Assembly: GCA_937952285.1 (NCBI GenBank)
Contig: CALFZE010000043.1
Span: forward strand, 1-12,872
Length of the DNA stretch: 12,872 bases
From: UBA2428 sp002343545
Lineage (GTDB): Bacteria; Bdellovibrionota; UBA2428
Direction: 5' to 3'
The notes beneath the pieces are model-generated. The model did no database searches. It was not told where the DNA came from and saw only the letters and a program-made list of their open reading frames with translations. A program made the translations under genes and the position numbers. Positions within the stretch are counted from its first letter, which is position 1. Every line of letters begins with the position of its first letter. Of the stretch, positions 1 through 7,404 are shown piece after piece.

Positions 1-50
1 CATCCGCGCGTAAGGGGAGTCCCCCCTGGCATTGAACTTGCGACGGCGAC

Positions 51-1160
51 TTGGTGATTTTAACCAAATCGACCCCCGACCCACGCTGCCATTGCGGCTC
101 GACGAGCTTCGCCCGGCGAGGATTCTCGGCCCCGGTGCGCAACCTCTCGGGCGCGACCCGACGACGCTTTCGTTGCCTCATTTGCCGGCGCAGTTTTAGC
201 GAAAACACCGGCCGCATGAACTATCGCTACAAGCACCCGGACCCCGCCCTCAGCGCGAAGATTCTCTCCCTTAGTTTTCACGGAACTTCCAACCGCGCGA
301 TCGCACGTTCTCTCGCCTTGAGCGAGCATGCCGTTCGCATCCGGCTCTGGCATCTCGCCCGACGCGCGCTCGAGTTCCAGCACCGCTTCACCAGGGACTT
401 CGTCATTCGCGAGCCCCTTTGCTACGACGGGCTCGAAAACTTCGCCGGTTCCCAGTACGACCCCAACCACATCAACCAGCTCATCGGACGTGATTCCCTT
501 TTCATCTACGACTTCAACTTCGCTAGTCTCAATCGGAAAGGGCGCATTTCCCCGTGGCAGCGAAATCGTCTCGACCAAATCGAAGCCCTCGAGGGCCGCT
601 ACGATCCGAAGTCCGTCCGCATCGCCACCACGCGTCTGCTCGGAAGAACCGTTCCACGCTGCGAAGGGGGAAGACTGCGCCTCCTAAGCGACCGACATCT
701 CCACTACCGAGCTTCCGTCCGCGAAGACCTCGCCGAAAAGCGTATCGAGCACGTCACCATATCCTCGAAGGCCTGCCGAAATTTTCAGAATATTCTCTTC
801 TCGGTGAACCACGCCGACCTTCTCATCCGGCAACGCGTTGGCGCCTTCGCCCGCGAGACCATCTGTTTCAGCAAAACCCCTGGCCACATGTGCCAGCGCT
901 ACGCTCTCTTCATGGTGCACAAGAACTTTATGCTGCCGCAGTTCACCAAACGGCACGTCCGAAGGCCACATGCCCACAAGCAGAGCCCCGCCCAAGCGGC
1001 CGGGCTCTGCCCGCGCAGGCTCGATTTCACCGATATTTTCGCCGTAAGGGCAAATCTAATCCCCGAAGGCATGAGTAAGGAATGGCGGTGCTTCTTTCGC
1101 GCGCACATTCCCGTCGAGCACAGGCGACAACTCGGTTTCGCCCGAAAATCCATTACCTAG
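51..1160 (+). CDS. IS1-like DDE transposase (stand-alone)
   Basis: The 369-residue product resembles transposases of the IS1 group. An N-terminal zinc ribbon is visible (C13, C15, C42, C45), followed by a helix-turn-helix-like stretch at about residues 75-106. A catalytic-type core follows, with D126 in YDGLEN and D214 in LLSDRHLHY, and then the late block NHADLLIRQR...ETICFSKT at 253-276, which matches the end of IS1-type catalytic domains. The third catalytic acidic residue is not certain. The tail SPAQAAGL (312-319) is also usual in this family. The start is TTG at 51 or GTG at 54; an in-frame stop lies at 33-35 and no good ribosome binding site is seen. The reading frame is intact. GC is lower than in neighbouring genes, which suggests transfer. 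I cannot find clear terminal inverted repeats, so it may be an immobile or domesticated copy. Confidence 0.78.
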   Translation: MVILTKSTPDPRCHCGSTSFARRGFSAPVRNLSGATRRRFRCLICRRSFSENTGRMNYRYKHPDPALSAKILSLSFHGTSNRAIARSLALSEHAVRIRLWHLARRALEFQHRFTRDFVIREPLCYDGLENFAGSQYDPNHINQLIGRDSLFIYDFNFASLNRKGRISPWQRNRLDQIEALEGRYDPKSVRIATTRLLGRTVPRCEGGRLRLLSDRHLHYRASVREDLAEKRIEHVTISSKACRNFQNILFSVNHADLLIRQRVGAFARETICFSKTPGHMCQRYALFMVHKNFMLPQFTKRHVRRPHAHKQSPAQAAGLCPRRLDFTDIFAVRANLIPEGMSKEWRCFFRAHIPVEHRRQLGFARKSIT

Positions 1161-1231
1161 GTCTCGCCTGGGCCGCCGGTCCACGCCACGCTAGTCCTCG
1201 CTACCACGCTTCACGCCACCGATGCGGTTCC

Positions 1232-1271
1232 GCGCCCGGTCGGTCGCCTCGCGAAGACCTTTTCCGGGCGC
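1232..1271. repeat. 8-bp inverted repeat downstream of the TerC gene
   Basis: The arms GCGCCCGG (1232-1239) and CCGGGCGC (1264-1271) are perfect inverted copies separated by 24 bases. It lies just past the TerC stop codon, so a transcription-termination or mRNA 3'-end hairpin is possible. No T-run follows on either strand, so an intrinsic terminator is not established. It could also mark the right flank of the transposase region. Confidence 0.4.
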
Positions 1272-1275
1272 ACAG

Positions 1276-2019
1276 TTACGGCTTGAGCTGGACGGGCTTC
1301 GCGCCGGCCTTTTTCATCTTCAGGTTCAGGAACTCCGTCACGACGCTGAACGCCATCGCGAAGTATACGTAGCCCTTCGGGATGTGGAAGCCCAGGCCTT
1401 CCGCGCTCAGCACGAGGCCGATCATCATGAGAAAGCTCAGGGCGAGCATCTTGAAGGTCGGGTGCTCGTCAATGAAGGCCGAGATCGCGCGCGCGCCGGC
1501 CAGCATCACGACGAGCGCAACGACGTTCGCCGCGATCATGATCGAAACGGCCTGCGCCATGCCGACCGCCGTGATGACGCTATCGAGCGAGAAAACGAGG
1601 TCGAGGAGCAAGATCTGCATCACGACGCCCGAGAGCGTCGCCGTGGCCGTCGTTTGAAGCGAAGGATTCTGGTCGGGCCCTTCGAGCTTGTGGTGGATTT
1701 CCCTCGTCGCCTTGAAGAGCAAGAAGAGGCCGCCGCCGAAGAGAATGAGCGACTTGCCCGAGAAGTCCCGCCCGAGCACGCTGAAGAGCGGTTCGGTGAG
1801 CTGCGCGATCCAGCTCACGAGGAAGAGCAGGCCCAGACGCATGACGAAGGCGCCGGCCAAGCCGTAGCGACGCGCCTTCTCCCGATCCTCCCCGCGCAAA
1901 CGACCGGCCAGGATCGAGATGAAGATGACGTTGTCGATCCCCAGCACGATCTCCAGGGCCGTGAGCGTCCCGAAACTGATGAGGCCGGCGGCGCTTAGGA
2001 ACGGGGCAAGGATTTCCAT
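1276..2019 (-). CDS. TerC-family integral membrane protein (YkoY/YgdQ-like)
   Basis: The 247-residue polytopic inner-membrane protein has the TerC signatures LEIVLGIDN (22-30) in the first helix and LLDLVFSLDSV (138-148) after a short hydrophilic loop. The acidic residues in the helices are the expected metal-ion ligands. About seven hydrophobic segments can be picked out. The HPTFK...SFLMMIGL block (186-202) and the basic end KMKK are usual for the family. Members are linked to manganese or other metal export and tellurite resistance; the substrate here is not known. The start chosen is the ATG at 2019 (MEILAPF), since everything upstream is hydrophilic and overlaps the preceding DUF72 gene. 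That gene ends 25 bp upstream on the same strand, so the two are likely co-transcribed. Confidence 0.93.
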   Translation of the reverse strand: MEILAPFLSAAGLISFGTLTALEIVLGIDNVIFISILAGRLRGEDREKARRYGLAGAFVMRLGLLFLVSWIAQLTEPLFSVLGRDFSGKSLILFGGGLFLLFKATREIHHKLEGPDQNPSLQTTATATLSGVVMQILLLDLVFSLDSVITAVGMAQAVSIMIAANVVALVVMLAGARAISAFIDEHPTFKMLALSFLMMIGLVLSAEGLGFHIPKGYVYFAMAFSVVTEFLNLKMKKAGAKPVQLKP

Positions 2020-2044
2020 CCCCGCGAAAATATCACGACTCCGC

Positions 2045-2938
2045 TCAGAAGAGGGAGAGCTGGGGGCGGACTTCGTCGCGACCGGCCTCGCGGCGATCCC
2101 GCGGCCAAGTCTCGAGCCCCGTCGACTCGCCAAAGAGTTCGAGGGCCTTCTCGAGGGTCGGGGGAGCCTTCACGTTGTTCGGCTGGTGGACGTAGAAGTA
2201 GAGCTCTTCCAAACCCTGCTCGAACCAACCCGCCACCTTGGCCGCCCAATCCCGGAGCCGCGCGAGATCCGTGGCTTCGTCCTCGTTACCGCGGAAGCGC
2301 ACGAAGGCCCGCTTGGCGCACAGATCGGCGTGCAAGACGTCGCGGCGGCCCGCGGTGTCGGTCATCACGACCGCGACGCCGCGATCCTCGAAGAAACGCC
2401 GCACGGGATCGACGAGGGCCCCCGCCCGAAAGAAGCTCTCGTGGCGGAACTCGACGGCGAGCGGCAGCCGCCCGTCGACCGCGTCGAAGAAATCGCGCAG
2501 CTCGGACTCGCGACGACGCGAAAAATCCGGGGGCAGCTGCAGAAACACCGTGCCCAAGCGAGAACCGAAACCCCGCATCGACGTGACGAATTCCTCGATG
2601 AGCCGCGCGTCGCCGCCGAGGGGCTTCACGTGCGAAAGCGTCTGGGTGACCTTGGGGCCAAAACGAAAGTCCTCGGGCGTGGCCGCGGCCCAAGCCTCGG
2701 CCTGCTCGATCTGCGGAATCCGGTAGAAAGTCGCGTTCAACTCGACGCTGCGGTAGCGACGGGCGTAGGTGCGCAGGTAGTCTTTGACCGGGGTTTTGGG
2801 CGGGTAAACTTCGCCGACCCATTCCCGATAACCCCAACCCACGGTTCCCACGTAAAGCCGAGGAGCTTCGGCGCGCCGCTCGCCCAAGACGAAGGCGTTG
2901 CGAGCGGGATCGGCGGGGAGCCGCCAGTCGATCCCCAT
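2045..2938 (-). CDS. DUF72 (YecE-like) protein
   Basis: This DUF72 protein is predicted to fold as a TIM-like barrel. Recognisable family blocks are YVGTVGWGYREW near the N-terminus, the YPP after it, the VELNATFYRIP block, FLQLPPDF, AVEFRHESF and the late YFYVHQPNN. Biochemical function in the family is not established. The start used is ATG at 2938 (MGIDWRLP, 297 aa). An upstream ATG at 2965 and GTG at 2971 are in frame, but the codons between them include TCA, AGT and TTG, rare in this GC-rich genome, so the shorter form is preferred. It is divergent from the XRE-cupin gene and 25 bp upstream of the TerC gene on the same strand. Confidence 0.9.
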   Translation of the reverse strand: MGIDWRLPADPARNAFVLGERRAEAPRLYVGTVGWGYREWVGEVYPPKTPVKDYLRTYARRYRSVELNATFYRIPQIEQAEAWAAATPEDFRFGPKVTQTLSHVKPLGGDARLIEEFVTSMRGFGSRLGTVFLQLPPDFSRRRESELRDFFDAVDGRLPLAVEFRHESFFRAGALVDPVRRFFEDRGVAVVMTDTAGRRDVLHADLCAKRAFVRFRGNEDEATDLARLRDWAAKVAGWFEQGLEELYFYVHQPNNVKAPPTLEKALELFGESTGLETWPRDRREAGRDEVRPQLSLF

Positions 2939-3055
2939 CAAACTTGAAACCTGGCCGAACTCCATGCCCACGGGATTAGCAAAGCTCGCCCGGCGACCGC
3001 AAGAAAGACTCGCGCCCTTGCCTCCGCGCCTACGCCTTGGCTAGCGTTCCCTCGC

Positions 3056-3625
3056 ATGGCCAAGGAAAGTCGCGAAAGCGCCCGTAATCTCGCCGAGAAC
3101 CTGCTCGAGCTCCGGCGCGCCCGCAAACTCACGCAGGGCGCGCTGGCCCGCCTCTCCGAGCTTCCCCGCTCCACGATCACCCTCCTCGAATCGGGGTCGG
3201 CCAACCCTTCGCTTTCCACCCTGCTCCAAGTCGCCCGCGTTTTTCAGGTCGGACTCGAGGAGCTCCTGCAACGGCCCCGCCCCCGGGTCGTCCATATCCC
3301 GGCGGCCGAACTTCCCGTTGGCCGACGCTCGAAGAGCGGAGCTCTCCTAAAAAAGCTGCTGCCGGACTCGATCCCCGCCATGGAAATCGACGGCATCGAG
3401 CTGGGTCCGCGCGCCCAACTCATCGGAGTTCCCCACGTCGCCGGCACGAAGGAATATCTCGTGTGCACGGAGGGCTCGATCCGGATCCGGGTCGAGGGCA
3501 AGGAGTACGCGGTCGAAGCGGGTGACGTGCTGGCCTTTCCGGGCGACATCTCGCACGCGTACTTCAATCCCGCCCGCACGCCCGCGCGAGCAGTCAGCGT
3601 CGTCGTCCTGGCCCGGCATCTTTAG
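3056..3625 (+). CDS. XRE-family transcriptional regulator with cupin domain
   Basis: The 189-residue cytoplasmic regulator has two domains. Residues 12-72 form a Cro/C1-type helix-turn-helix (LRRARKLTQGALARLSELPRSTIT then LESGSANPSLSTLLQVARVF). Residues 115-187 form a double-stranded beta-helix cupin (GTKEYLVCTEGSIRIRV, then AGDVLAFPGDISHAYFNP), with E133 and H167 at typical cupin metal or ligand positions. Such proteins bind a small molecule through the cupin and repress nearby genes. The divergent DUF72-TerC operon, whose start is 117 bp away, is the natural target candidate. No clear Shine-Dalgarno sequence precedes the ATG. The gene converges with the GNAT gene, whose stop is 33 bp away. 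Confidence 0.92.
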   Translation: MAKESRESARNLAENLLELRRARKLTQGALARLSELPRSTITLLESGSANPSLSTLLQVARVFQVGLEELLQRPRPRVVHIPAAELPVGRRSKSGALLKKLLPDSIPAMEIDGIELGPRAQLIGVPHVAGTKEYLVCTEGSIRIRVEGKEYAVEAGDVLAFPGDISHAYFNPARTPARAVSVVVLARHL

Positions 3626-3658
3626 GCGACGAATCCCTCGTCCGGCGCCAGGCCAGGA

Positions 3659-4102
3659 TTAGGCCCGCACCATGAGGACGTGCGGAATGCCGGCCTCTTC
3701 GTAAATCCCACCCTCGGGCCGAAAACCGAGCCGCTCGTAAAACGGCGCCGCTTGGGTCTGCGACGAAAGGTAGATCCGTCGCGCGTCGATCGCGGCCAAG
3801 TCCTCGAGGATCCGTTCCATGAGGATCTTACCGACCGAAGCGCCGCGGACATCTCCCAGCACGGCGACCCGCTCGACCTTATGTCCCTTGTCGGTGGCGC
3901 GCCAACGACCGCAGCCGACCGCGCGACCGTCGAGCTCGGCGAGGTAATGGGTGGCCGCTTCCTCGAACTCGATCTCGATCTCGGGCGCCACGCCCTGCTC
4001 GACGATGAAGACCCGGTGGCGGATTCCGTAAATGAGCTTCCAGACGGGATCGCTTTGTACGGCGGGACTCGGATCAACGCGGCGAACAAAGACTCGGCTC
4101 AT
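3659..4102 (-). CDS. GNAT-family N-acetyltransferase (ElaA-like)
   Basis: The 147-residue protein carries the GCN5-related acetyltransferase fold. IRHRVFIVEQGV (27-38) resembles the ElaA-type N-terminal block, VERVAVLGDVRGASVGKILM (77-95) is motif A with the acetyl-CoA loop in a slightly divergent form (R-G-A-S-V-G-K), and AAPFYERLGF (118-127) is motif B. The substrate is not predictable. The ATG at 4102 is preferred over an upstream in-frame start near 4180 because AAGGA sits 4 bases before it and the domain begins directly. It is divergent from the cytochrome gene, with a 121-bp shared upstream region. Confidence 0.92.
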   Translation of the reverse strand: MSRVFVRRVDPSPAVQSDPVWKLIYGIRHRVFIVEQGVAPEIEIEFEEAATHYLAELDGRAVGCGRWRATDKGHKVERVAVLGDVRGASVGKILMERILEDLAAIDARRIYLSSQTQAAPFYERLGFRPEGGIYEEAGIPHVLMVRA

Positions 4103-4197
4103 GAGTTCCTTGTAACAGGGCCCACGCGAAACGAACACTTCCGTTCCGCCCGATCCGCCGACAGCGCAGGGCAGCGTCAAGAAACCGACGCACGGAG

Positions 4198-4215
4198 TGT
4201 GAATTTTTTGTCACA
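4198..4215. promoter_or_regulatory. Inverted repeat TGTGA-N8-TCACA before the cytochrome start
   Basis: The half sites TGTGA (4198-4202) and TCACA (4211-4215) are perfectly inverted, separated by 8 mostly T bases, and end 8 bases before the GTG at 4224. The half sites match those of CRP/FNR-type regulators, but those have a 6-base spacer, so this is not a canonical site. It sits in the 121-bp gap between two divergent genes, where an operator would be expected. Confidence 0.35.
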
Positions 4216-4223
4216 ATGAACGG

Positions 4224-5927
4224 GTGATCGCCTTTCGAAGCTCCTTCTCTGCGCTCGGACTCGCGGCCCTGATGGGCCCCGCCGCATGGGCGGGCCCCTC
4301 GCCGGCCGAGGCCGAGCTTTGGGCCCGGGGTCGGCCCGTCGAAAGCCCCTTCGAAAACCCCTACGCGCTGAGCGAAGCTGACTTGGCCGCGGCCCAAAAC
4401 CGGGGCGCCCGCCACGCTTGGCAGTGGCCCGTGAACGAGACCGGGCTCCTCATCCCCTACGAGGCCATGGACCGCTACCTCGAGGCCGCCGAAGACAATC
4501 CCTTCAAGCGCTTCCTCGTGAACTTGGCCGGGCCGATTTTCCCCTTCCGAAACTTCAAGGGTCTCTTCGAATGGCTGGGTCTCGCGCCCGAACGCCGCGA
4601 GGCCGCCGCGAGTCCTTACCATTGGCCGCGTCCCGAGGGCGCGACCGAGCACGCCTTCATCGGAGCGGCGCTCATCCGCACGCCGTACGGCGAAGGGCTC
4701 ACCTTCAGCTGCGGCAGTTGCCACGCCTCGGACTTCTTCGGACGCAGCGTTCCGGGGCTCACGAACAAGCGCCCGCGCTCGAACGAGTTCTTCTGGCGAG
4801 TGAAACGCACGCTTCCCTTCGCCTCGCCTGCCCTCTTCAAGCAGGGCCTCGCCGCGAGCGACGAGGAAGTCGCGCTCTTCCGCCGCAGCCAACGGCAAAT
4901 CGGCGCCGTGCGGCCCATCCGGCCGTTGTCGCTCGGACTCGACACCTCGCTCGCCCACGTGGGGCGCAGCCTCGCCGCGCGGGCCGACGACGGCTGGGCG
5001 AGCTTCCAACCCCTGCGCGAAAAATTCCCGCGACGCCACGAGCTCGACGAGCACCGCGCCGATTCCAAGCCCATGCCGTGGTGGACGCTCAAGTACAAGA
5101 ACCGCTGGCTCTCGGACGGCTCCGTCGTGAGCGGCAACCCGATCCTGACGAACCTGCTCTGGAACGAGATCGGGCGCGGCACCGACCTCCGTAAACTGGA
5201 AGCCTGGCTCGCCCAGAACGAGGACGTCGTGAAGGACCTGACGACGCGGGTCTTCTCGACCCCCGCCCCGCGCTTCACGGATTTCTTTCCGGCGAGCCGC
5301 GTTTCGCTCGAACGCGCCCGACGCGGCGAAAAGCTCTTCCGCGCCAACTGCGCGAGCTGCCACGGCCACTACGAGAAGGCTTGGAACGAGCCGGACGCGT
5401 CGCTCCTTTCGGAAGTCGAGATCCTCGAGACGACGCGGGTGCGCTACCACCGCACGACGCCCGTCATCGACGTGGGCACGGAACCCGATCGCTCTTCCGG
5501 GATGGGCGAGCTTTCGCGTCAGCTCAACGGACTGGAGCTCTCGCGTCGTTGGGGCGTGCTCATCGAGCCGCAGAAAGGCTACGTGCCGCCGCCGCTCGAA
5601 GGGATCTTCGCGCGTTACCCCTACTTGCACAACGCGTCGGTGCCGAACCTCTGCGCCTTGCTCGAACCGGTCCGACGTCGCCCCACGTCCTTCGTGGCGG
5701 GACCGGCCCGCGATCCGGCCACGGACTATGACTTCGACTGCGTCGGCTATCCCGTCGGATCCAAGATGCCCGAGGCCTGGTTCTACGACCGTGATGCCTA
5801 CGTGGACCTTGGCGTAAGCGGACGGCGCGCCATGGGCCACGAGCGCATGCTCTTCGCCGCCGACGGAAAAGAGAAGTTTTCCGCCGACGACAAACGGGAC
5901 CTGATCGAGTTCCTCAAGACCCTCTAG
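4224..5927 (+). CDS. Exported di-haem cytochrome c (RoxA/MauG-like)
   Basis: The 567-residue product has a Sec signal (cleavage likely after AWA, residue 23) and two haem c motifs, CGSCH at 163-167 and CASCH at 376-380. Further blocks include PWW (285-287) between the haem motifs, YLHNASVPNLCALL (467-480) and the late GHERML...KEKFSADDKRDLIEFL (538-564). The order and spacing, with YLHN(G/A)SVPNL after the second haem, recall rubber oxygenase RoxA/RoxB and other di-haem MauG/cytochrome c peroxidase relatives. It probably performs periplasmic oxidative chemistry; the substrate is unknown and rubber cleavage should not be assumed. The start is GTG at 4224, with no clear ribosome binding site. 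The gene converges with the lipoprotein gene: the two stop codons share the bases CTAG at 5924-5927. Confidence 0.87.
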   Translation: MIAFRSSFSALGLAALMGPAAWAGPSPAEAELWARGRPVESPFENPYALSEADLAAAQNRGARHAWQWPVNETGLLIPYEAMDRYLEAAEDNPFKRFLVNLAGPIFPFRNFKGLFEWLGLAPERREAAASPYHWPRPEGATEHAFIGAALIRTPYGEGLTFSCGSCHASDFFGRSVPGLTNKRPRSNEFFWRVKRTLPFASPALFKQGLAASDEEVALFRRSQRQIGAVRPIRPLSLGLDTSLAHVGRSLAARADDGWASFQPLREKFPRRHELDEHRADSKPMPWWTLKYKNRWLSDGSVVSGNPILTNLLWNEIGRGTDLRKLEAWLAQNEDVVKDLTTRVFSTPAPRFTDFFPASRVSLERARRGEKLFRANCASCHGHYEKAWNEPDASLLSEVEILETTRVRYHRTTPVIDVGTEPDRSSGMGELSRQLNGLELSRRWGVLIEPQKGYVPPPLEGIFARYPYLHNASVPNLCALLEPVRRRPTSFVAGPARDPATDYDFDCVGYPVGSKMPEAWFYDRDAYVDLGVSGRRAMGHERMLFAADGKEKFSADDKRDLIEFLKTL

Positions 5928-6559
5928 CGGAGACAGGGGCCCGAAGACGTTTCGACGAAACGGGCGCTCGTCGCGGTCGTTCCGGTGAACTTCGCGAAGA
6001 CCGAAGAAGAATTCGGGTTCTTGAAGTTCAGCACGAGGTTCTCGCGCGAGTAGCGGTTGTAACCCCGGAAGTTTCGCGTGCCGTAGACGTAGCGGGTTTC
6101 GTAGTTGCAGTAGTCTTGGCAGCGCGTGCGTCCGTTGCCGTCGGGGTAGCACTCCGTCCGGCAGACGGGGACTTGGTACGAGTCGTAAACGCAGGACTCC
6201 GAGCGCGATTCCGGCTCGCCGTTCCACGCGACGGTCTCGTTACGGCCCGCGACGTCGAAGTTCTGTTTGATCTGCGCGGCCACGAACGAGAAGCTTCCGT
6301 TCGCCTGCTGCGGCTGCACCTTGGGCAGCGAAAAGGAGGCCGTGCCGCCGCCCGCGAAACTCAGTTTGATGTCGGTCTTGTTGCCGACGGTGAGCTTCAT
6401 CCCGTGCGCGCCGCGCGGGATCTGCGTCGTCTTTTCGCCGAAAAGCTGCTTTTCGCGAACGACGAACGTGGAATAGGCGTCCAAACGCCCTTCGTAGGAC
6501 TGACAAGCCGCGAGCGTCGAAACAAGAACCGAAAGACCGATTTGAGCAAAACGTTTCAT
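5924..6559 (-). CDS. Cys-rich lipoprotein of unknown function
   Basis: The 211-residue product begins with a lipoprotein signal, MKRFAQIGLSVLVSTLAAC, with lipobox L-A-A-C and lipidated C19. No known domain is recognised. The region 33-110 is polar and beta-prone. Residues 121-160 hold a cysteine cluster: C123, C133, C137, C147 and C151, set in Tyr/Arg/Asn-rich sequence (NYETRYVYGTRNFRGY at 152-167), and C209 lies near the C-terminus. These are plausible disulfides in the periplasm or outer membrane. The start is set by GGGAGG four bases before ATG 6559; a longer in-frame start at 6598 lacks a good site. The stop shares CTAG with the cytochrome stop. Confidence 0.85.
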   Translation of the reverse strand: MKRFAQIGLSVLVSTLAACQSYEGRLDAYSTFVVREKQLFGEKTTQIPRGAHGMKLTVGNKTDIKLSFAGGGTASFSLPKVQPQQANGSFSFVAAQIKQNFDVAGRNETVAWNGEPESRSESCVYDSYQVPVCRTECYPDGNGRTRCQDYCNYETRYVYGTRNFRGYNRYSRENLVLNFKNPNSSSVFAKFTGTTATSARFVETSSGPCLR

Positions 6560-6616
6560 GGAATCCTCCCAGTTGGTTGACCGGGAGGAGTTCAGCAAAG
6601 CGGCTTGCGTTTGTCA

Positions 6617-6644
6617 GCCCGTTCCGAGACAGATCGGAACGGGC
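6617..6644 (-). terminator. Hairpin with 11-bp stem between the two Cys-containing genes
   Basis: Arms 6617-6627 and 6634-6644 form a perfect 11-bp GC-rich stem with a 6-base loop. It lies 26 bp past the stop of the C-x14-C repeat gene and 58 bp ahead of the lipoprotein start. No T-run follows on either strand, so it may terminate by other means or protect an mRNA 3' end. Confidence 0.5.
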
Positions 6645-6669
6645 GCGCCTTGGCCCTCAAAGCCCTCGT

Positions 6670-7323
6670 TTAAAGTCCGCAGGCTTGGATCGAGGCCGCG
6701 TACTTCTCGAGGCTCTTCTGAACGCTGCGGTAGCCCTTATGGTGACGGGCTTCCAACTTCCGACCCTCGGGAACGCGATCGATCGCGGACTGAAGCCAAC
6801 CGCGCAACTCGTTCGGGTTCGGACAGTTTTCGGCCGGGACCGGGACGGGCTGCGGCGCGGGTTCCGGCCGACGGATGACCGCGAGCTCCAGGCACTTGAT
6901 GCCTTCGACCGCCGAAGTGTACTTCGCCGTGCGCTCGCACTGGGGCAAGAAATCCTTGTTGAGGTCCTGGCTGGCGATCTTGCTCAGGCACTCGACCCCT
7001 TGTTTCGCGCTCGAGTACCGCGCGATATGGTCGCAGATCGCCGTGGCCGTCGGCACGCCGAAGGTATGGTTGCCGATCGTCTTGAGGCAGTCGATCCCCG
7101 TGTCCGACCCGGAGTACTTCGAGATGTACTCGCAAGTCTTAAACGCACTGGGATCGACGCTCTGAACGAAGCCCGTCTCCTGCAAACAACGAAGGCCCGC
7201 CGAAGAGGAACTGTAGCGGCTGATATAGTCGCATATTTCCGTGATCTCGCGTGGCGCCGCTTCGGCCCCCACCATTTTCGTAGCCGCCATCAACACGAGC
7301 GCCGTTAATCCGATCTTTTTCAT
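6670..7323 (-). CDS. Secreted protein with four C-x14-C repeats
   Basis: The 217-residue product has a Sec signal (MKKIGLTALVLMAATKMVGAEA) and no recognised family. Its body has four repeats of about 33 residues. Each carries the core C-x2-(I/T)-(S/A)-(R/K)-Y-(S/T)-(S/G)-x4-G-(L/I/V)-x-C-L, with cysteine pairs C31-C46, C64-C79, C97-C112 and C129-C144. The constant 15-residue spacing suggests one disulfide or metal pair per repeat. A Pro-rich linker (153-163) leads to a C-terminal domain with C167 and C215. The start ATG 7323 has GGGGGAG five bases upstream. It lies after the TPM-2 gene with an 81-bp gap, long enough for its own promoter. Confidence 0.85.
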   Translation of the reverse strand: MKKIGLTALVLMAATKMVGAEAAPREITEICDYISRYSSSSAGLRCLQETGFVQSVDPSAFKTCEYISKYSGSDTGIDCLKTIGNHTFGVPTATAICDHIARYSSAKQGVECLSKIASQDLNKDFLPQCERTAKYTSAVEGIKCLELAVIRRPEPAPQPVPVPAENCPNPNELRGWLQSAIDRVPEGRKLEARHHKGYRSVQKSLEKYAASIQACGL

Positions 7324-7352
7324 GACTCCCCCTTTGAGCAGAGAGGGAAAGC

Positions 7353-7380
7353 AATTCACGTGCCCACTCCGTCACGTCAA
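7353..7380 (-). promoter_or_regulatory. Possible promoter for the C-x14-C repeat gene
   Basis: On the minus strand, TTGACG (7375-7380) is close to a -35 box. A poor -10-like TGAATT (7353-7358) follows at a 16-base spacing, about 30 bases before the ATG at 7323. The -35 is convincing and the -10 is not. Confidence 0.28.
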
Positions 7381-7404
7381 AATGGAGCTTTCACGGAACG
7401 CGGC

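Noticed and set aside
1..50. Inverted G/C run at 14-25 as a possible transposon end
   Set aside because: No matching sequence was found in the right flank (1161-1275), so it cannot be called a terminal inverted repeat.
60..578. Antisense frame of 172 codons over the transposase gene
   Set aside because: It lies opposite a recognisable transposase and shows no domain or ribosome binding site.
3628..3642. Small hairpin GACGA/TCGTC between the XRE-cupin and GNAT stops
   Set aside because: Only 5 bp with no T-run; a bidirectional terminator cannot be supported.
4074..6227. A 717-codon open frame on the minus strand across the cytochrome gene
   Set aside because: It is antisense to a well supported cytochrome gene, has Arg/Gly/Ala-rich low-complexity composition with no family motif, and is a usual artefact of high GC at third codon positions.
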